From: Anaerolineaceae bacterium
GTDB taxonomy: Bacteria > Chloroflexota > Anaerolineae > Anaerolineales > Anaerolineaceae
Direction: 5' to 3'
DNA: 9,914 bases
Assembly: GCA_014860845.1 (NCBI GenBank)
Contig: JACZIY010000060.1
Span: 1-9,914 of the forward strand
The notes under the pieces are model-generated. The model worked only from the letters and a program-made list of their open reading frames with translations, made no database searches and had not been told where the DNA came from. Both the position numbers and the translations under genes were made by a program. This document shows, piece after piece, positions 6,587 through 9,914 of this stretch. Every line of letters starts with the position of its first letter. The first letter of the stretch is position 1.

Positions 6587-7611
6587 ACTCTTTTCTTTCT
6601 CGGCACCGACTGATCGAAATTTTAGATCAAATTAAGACACTGCGTGTTGGCGTGCTGGGGGATTTTGCCTTAGATGCCTACTGGTATGTCGATATGACCC
6701 GGGCACAGTTATCTCGAGAGACTCCATTATTTAACAGACCTGTCGTTAAAGAGATGTCAACGCCAGGCGGTTCGGCAAATGTAGCTTGGAACCTAGCAGC
6801 TCTTGGGATTACTAATTTGACGGCACTCACGATTTTGGGGTATGACTGGCGGGCTAACATCTTGCTTGACTTAATGAAAAAATCCGAGATTCATGTTGAT
6901 CGAATCATTTCTTCATCACGATGGTCAACTGTAGCCTATGCCAAAACGATTCTCATTTCTGGTGAATTGAAACAGGAGGAAGCCCGCCTTGATTTTGTCA
7001 ATGATCACTCTCTGCCTGAGGATCTTGAGGCTCAATTACGCAATGAATTGGAAGCATGCATCCCAAATCTGGATATTCTGGTAATAGCAGATTACGAACC
7101 AAATGGTGTACTCAGCCCAATCCTCCTGGACCATTTAAATTCGCTTGTCCTATGTCATCCAAACGTCTTGTTTGTGGTGGATTCCAGGGATAGAATCTGC
7201 CAATTCAAGAATATGGTATTAAAGCCAAATATCCTTGAGGCTAAACGAGCAGGATATTTGGACCTCGCCCCTGAACAATTGAACAATACTGACTCTATAG
7301 AAATTAACATGATTTTACGTAATCAGACCAAAAAGCCGGTATTTATCACGCTTGGTGAAAAAGGGTGTCTTGCGATTGAGGATATGGAGGCATCTTGGAT
7401 TCCTTCAATCTCAGTACCATTGCCTGTTGATCCGGTCGGGGCGGGCGACACATTTATGGCATCTATTGCCGCCTGTCTGGGAGCAGGAGCCACAACAGTT
7501 GAAGCTGGTTACATTGCTAATTTGGCTGCCTCTGTTACCGTAATGAAGCTGCATACCACCGGTACCGCGACACCCGACGAGATTATCCAATGCTACGACG
7601 GAATTGAATGA
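6583..7611 (+). CDS. PfkB-family sugar kinase resembling the HldE/RfaE kinase domain (heptose 7-phosphate kinase-like)
   Basis: A 342-aa cytoplasmic ATP-dependent carbohydrate kinase of the ribokinase/PfkB family. VGVLGDFALDAYWYVD (22-37) and the ETP that follows match the start of the HldE kinase domain. PGGSANVAWNLAALG (61-75) is the sugar-binding Gly-Gly signature, and PVDPVGAGDTF (281-291) is the second PfkB signature, with Asp289 as probable catalytic base. NLAASVTVMKLHTTGTATPDEI near the end also follows HldE closely. In HldE this domain phosphorylates D-glycero-D-manno-heptose 7-phosphate at C1. The protein stops where HldE's cytidylyltransferase domain would begin, so it corresponds to a stand-alone kinase. 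Its ATG overlaps the stop of the SIS-isomerase fusion, the enzyme type that supplies this kinase's substrate in the ADP-heptose pathway. Kinase identity is firm; heptose specificity is likely but unproven. Confidence 0.88.
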   Translation: MNSFLSRHRLIEILDQIKTLRVGVLGDFALDAYWYVDMTRAQLSRETPLFNRPVVKEMSTPGGSANVAWNLAALGITNLTALTILGYDWRANILLDLMKKSEIHVDRIISSSRWSTVAYAKTILISGELKQEEARLDFVNDHSLPEDLEAQLRNELEACIPNLDILVIADYEPNGVLSPILLDHLNSLVLCHPNVLFVVDSRDRICQFKNMVLKPNILEAKRAGYLDLAPEQLNNTDSIEINMILRNQTKKPVFITLGEKGCLAIEDMEASWIPSISVPLPVDPVGAGDTFMASIAACLGAGATTVEAGYIANLAASVTVMKLHTTGTATPDEIIQCYDGIE

Positions 7612-7717
7612 ATATTTGAGTGACATTTGATTTAGTCAACCAATCCGCGGAAAGAATTGCTGCTTTTGTTTAATTCAATTAATGTACACCAGAGGTAAGT
7701 TGAGTTGCCCTGTCCTT
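7612..7717. other. Convergent intergenic gap without a clear terminator
   Basis: These 106 bp separate the ends of the kinase gene (plus) and the phosphatase gene (minus). The only symmetrical element is the A+T-only repeat TTAATT-C-AATTAA (7670-7682), too weak for an intrinsic terminator. No G+C-rich hairpin with a T-run is visible for either direction. Confidence 0.5.
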
Positions 7718-8554
7718 CTAACAGTTGAAAAGGTAAGATTCCAATTCTCTAGAACAACGAAAATCTGAAATAATTAAATCTGCACCTGCAGAGATCAAAC
7801 GACTGCGTTTCCACTCATCAACACCATTGCGTTCTTTTTCGTTCGTAGCAAGACCGACAGCAATGCCACCGACTGCTTTCGCGTCCTCGATCTCCACAAA
7901 CCCATCTCCAAATATTGCAAACTCCGGGCCCTGTAAATTGTATTTGGTAATAATCTGATCAATGACGATTTTCTTGGAAAAATTAATGTAATCTTCTTTT
8001 GCACCATGGATACTCGTGAAGAAAGATTCCAAACCCAGTAACTCTACTTCCTCAGATACGTAACGCTCGTCTGTCCCGGAAGCGAGGTAACAATTGACCC
8101 CCCTGGATTTAAGGATTTTCAACCAATCCAATGCGCCGTGGACCATCATATCTTCAGGGACGATACTCCCTGATTTAAGTGAGGAAATTCGGTTCTTTAT
8201 ATGACCGTTAAGTTGGTTAATATAAATTCCTTTATAGAATCCCGGTTCTTTTGGATCTCCCCCTCGTTTTTTAATTTCCTCACACAATTGAATCATTTGG
8301 TAGATGGTTTGTTTACCTGTCAATCGTGTTACGAATTCGGAAACAACACTTTCTAATATATTAAGATCTTCACGATTTGGTGTTTGCGCCAGTAATTCCA
8401 CCATCATGGGGATCATGATGTCTTGCCACCCTTCACGAATCAGTGAGATTGTCCCATCAAAATCGAAAAGTGAGAAATGAATGTGACCTCGTACAATTTC
8501 TGGATTAATAATTTCAATATTATGAGTTTGGAACGAAAGCGATGTGGTATCCAT
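7718..8554 (-). CDS. HAD-superfamily phosphatase
   Basis: A 278-aa cytoplasmic hydrolase of the haloacid dehalogenase superfamily. Motif I is FDFDGT (30-35), with Asp31 as nucleophile and Asp33 as general acid/base. A helical cap of about 100 residues follows, as in C1-cap (subfamily I) enzymes. Motif II is YLASGT (Ser159), the motif III lysine is Lys194 or Lys195 (FSKK), and motif IV is FGDGFVEIEDAKAVGG, with Asp217 and Asp224 as metal ligands. All catalytic residues are present. ATG 8554 is preceded by AGGA at about 7 nt. The gene converges on the heptose-kinase-like gene. Its neighbours make a sugar bisphosphate or sugar phosphate a likely substrate, giving the step GmhB performs in heptose synthesis. 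GmhB belongs to a different, capless HAD subgroup, so this would be an analogue, not an orthologue. The superfamily is certain; the substrate is inferred. Confidence 0.9.
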   Translation of the reverse strand: MDTTSLSFQTHNIEIINPEIVRGHIHFSLFDFDGTISLIREGWQDIMIPMMVELLAQTPNREDLNILESVVSEFVTRLTGKQTIYQMIQLCEEIKKRGGDPKEPGFYKGIYINQLNGHIKNRISSLKSGSIVPEDMMVHGALDWLKILKSRGVNCYLASGTDERYVSEEVELLGLESFFTSIHGAKEDYINFSKKIVIDQIITKYNLQGPEFAIFGDGFVEIEDAKAVGGIAVGLATNEKERNGVDEWKRSRLISAGADLIISDFRCSRELESYLFNC

Positions 8555-8632
8555 AGTTTCCTATTCTTTACGATAATTTCTTAATAAAGATATACTGCAT
8601 AAAACGATTGCGGATGCGACTTCTTTCTATTT

Positions 8633-8661
8633 TTTATAAGAGGAATAAATCGTAATATCAA
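8633..8661 (-). promoter_or_regulatory. Candidate promoter of the HAD phosphatase gene
   Basis: On the minus strand, TTGATA (8661-8656), a 17-nt spacer and TATAAA (8638-8633) give 5 of 6 matches in each hexamer with optimal spacing. They lie in the 135-bp gap between the mutarotase stop and the phosphatase start. The leader would be about 70 nt. The surroundings are very A+T-rich, so chance matches are possible. Confidence 0.42.
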
Positions 8662-8689
8662 AAATCAAATATTGTTTGGGAGCAGTCTT

Positions 8690-9794
8690 TTAATTTAATC
8701 TATTATCCTGCTTCTCTGATAAAACTTGTTTGATCAATTCTTCTTCTCGGATTGCTTCTTCAGGTGACAGCGTGCCTATTTCGAGTTCGAAAGTGAACAT
8801 TGAAAGACCGTCAAGAAAACGAAGATTACCCTTCTCTTTTTCTGCTGTATATCCATCTACTTGTGCTGTTGCAGGTTCAACTCCGATTGCGTCGTAATCC
8901 GAGGTTCGGCATAACCAACGAATCCCATGATTCATTTGTTCAGGTTTATGCCTTAGAATATCTGCGCTTCCATCCGGGTGTATTTGCATTGTATGTGCCC
9001 ACCCGTTTTTATCAGCAAGGTAATTCAAGTAAATCACAATTTCCGGGTCATACCTATATTTTGGATCTATAACAAGATGAAGTTCTGGTTCTTTTTTGAT
9101 TTTATTTAGTAACTCGATATATCCAGGTGGGGATTGCATAAACTCTGGAACGCTCAATCGAACCTTCATATTATCTGGATCACAGAACACAGTTTGAGCT
9201 AAGCGGCTGTAATTTACGGGTCTGAAGTTGACATGCTCAAGAACCATAAGAGGCATCGGAATTTTGCGAAGGTTATGAATAATCATCGAGACAGAAAACA
9301 CTGAAGAAGAGCTATACAACTTTACTAGAGGTGTTGCAGTGTAATTGCAATTAAATGCAATTATGTGCTGATATGTTCCAGTCAAGCCGATGTATTCGCC
9401 TTTCCCATCGTTCCCGAATACTAAGGTTGCAGAATTGTAGATCGCATTACTTAAATCTCCATGCAATGGGTGTGTATCTTTTTGACTAGGCACTCCCATA
9501 GCAGTTGCACCACAATGCAACAAAAAACCACCGTATGTGGCTAGAAAATTATGTGTAGGATAGGGCTGTGTAAAGATTGATTTCATTGTTAAGTTGCGAC
9601 CGCAAAAGGTTGCATCCCAGATCTGCTGACCCTGAAAGGGAAGTAGCACTAAATTGCCGAGTGAATTAACCATTCGTAATGCACTAACACCAGTGGGAAA
9701 ACGAAAGGTAGTGGCGGATAATTCGCCCCCTTTTAGCAATAAGAGTTTCGCTATTAGAAAATTGTTCAGGTGAGAGAGTGATATTAGTGTCCAT
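8690..9794 (-). CDS. DUF4432/aldose 1-epimerase-like mutarotase, frameshifted near its 5' end
   Basis: A cytoplasmic carbohydrate-binding beta-sandwich protein of the galactose mutarotase-like superfamily. The main frame runs from about 9739 to 8690. It contains LVLLPFQGQQIWDATFCGR, TYGGFLLHCGATAMGVPS, THPLHGDL and a late GVEPATAQVDGY. These are the conserved core of the family, with the PLHG histidine and GVEP glutamate as candidate catalytic residues. That frame has no good start: its most upstream codon is a TTG at 9739 with no ribosome site. An ATG at 9794, preceded by GGAAACC, opens another frame (MDTNITLSPEQFSNSETLIA) that joins the core exactly if one G is removed from the AAAAGGGGG run (9734-9726). 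The join reads LIAKRGELSATTFRFP, as expected for the family. The full length would be 367 aa. The shift may be a sequencing error, a true mutation or slippage. A shorter start at ATG 9673 would lose the first strand. Confidence 0.82.
9726..9734 (-). other. Homopolymer frameshift site in the mutarotase gene
   Basis: The minus strand reads AAAAGGGGG here. Removing one base of this run fuses the ATG-initiated N-terminal frame (from 9794) to the conserved frame that runs to 8690. The span from 9794 to 8690 is 1105 nt, which is 368 codons plus one extra base, consistent with a single-base insertion. Confidence 0.75.
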
Positions 9795-9850
9795 GGTTTC
9801 CAATTAATAGGTTTAATCTCGTCTTCGTTTTAATTTCCATTAATCTTAAC

Positions 9851-9866
9851 TTCATATATTTATGAA
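9851..9866. promoter_or_regulatory. Inverted repeat upstream of the mutarotase gene
   Basis: TTCATA-TATT-TATGAA is a 6-bp perfect inverted repeat with a 4-nt spacer, about 57 bp upstream of ATG 9794. It could be an operator or be fortuitous in A+T-rich DNA. No convincing -35/-10 pair was found in 9795-9905. Confidence 0.25.
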
Positions 9867-9904
9867 TGTTCCGATAGGATGAATATCCATATCTCGTAGG
9901 AATC

Positions 9905-9913
9905 TATTGTACA
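9905..9913 (-). promoter_or_regulatory. Possible -10/operator word at the window edge upstream of the mutarotase gene
   Basis: TATTGTACA repeats exactly the nine bases at 3295-3303, which contain the -10 of the IclR promoter and the left arm of the candidate operator. On the minus strand it reads TGTACAATA, giving a potential -10 TACAAT for the mutarotase-phosphatase block. The -35 would lie beyond the window. Confidence 0.3.
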
Positions 9914-9914
9914 G

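Noticed and set aside
6583..7611. Bifunctional HldE
   Set aside because: The protein ends after the kinase domain; no cytidylyltransferase HxGH-type motif follows in any frame downstream.
7670..7682. Bidirectional terminator between the convergent genes
   Set aside because: The repeat consists only of A and T with a 1-nt loop, so it cannot form a stable terminator hairpin.
1..9914. Mobile element, CRISPR array, tRNA or rRNA
   Set aside because: No transposase or integrase motifs, terminal repeats, regularly spaced repeats or tRNA-like cloverleaf segments were seen on either strand.

Overview
The window (about 43-44% G+C by eye) reads as a carbohydrate-processing locus from a bacterium. The substrate-binding lipoprotein, with its Pro/Thr-rich linker behind the lipidated cysteine, the sugar isomerase style and the gene mix suggest a Chloroflexota/Anaerolineae-like organism. 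That placement is an impression from sequence style, not a phylogenetic result. No rRNA, tRNA, CRISPR array, insertion sequence or integrase was seen.

Layout. The left block (1-3273) is on the minus strand. In transcription order it holds an IclR-family regulator (3273-2494), a sugar-phosphate isomerase/epimerase-type TIM barrel (2451-1573) and an ABC-transporter sugar-binding lipoprotein (1424-60). A perfect stem-loop follows, and the permease genes presumably lie beyond the left edge. The central block (3407-7611) is on the plus strand: a Tat-exported lipoprotein with a clan GH-A-like glycosidase fold; a two-domain protein joining an unrecognised domain (faintly deoxyhypusine-synthase-like) to a GmhA-like SIS isomerase; and a PfkB/HldE-type heptose-phosphate-like kinase overlapping it by ATGA. 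The right block (7718-9794) is again on the minus strand: a DUF4432/aldose-1-epimerase-like mutarotase whose 5' end is frameshifted, and a HAD-family phosphatase.

Regulation. The left and central blocks diverge from a compact 130-bp region. There a TTGACA-17-TACAAT promoter for the regulator and a TTGTCA-19-TATAAT promoter for the central block overlap at their -35 elements. Both -10 elements sit in inverted copies of a TTGTA(C/T)AA palindrome. This is a good candidate IclR operator. Related words occur upstream of the binding-protein gene (GTACATTGT) and at the right window edge upstream of the mutarotase (TATTGTACA).

How the parts may work together (inference). A secreted glycosidase-like lipoprotein releases a sugar, the ABC system imports it, the mutarotase and TIM-barrel isomerase convert it, and the SIS isomerase, sugar kinase and HAD phosphatase act on phosphosugars. 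Isomerase plus kinase plus phosphatase resembles the first three steps of ADP-heptose synthesis. However, no nucleotidyltransferase is visible, and the isomerase is fused to a domain of unknown function. The SIS-fusion/kinase/phosphatase trio is the most novel-looking part of the window.
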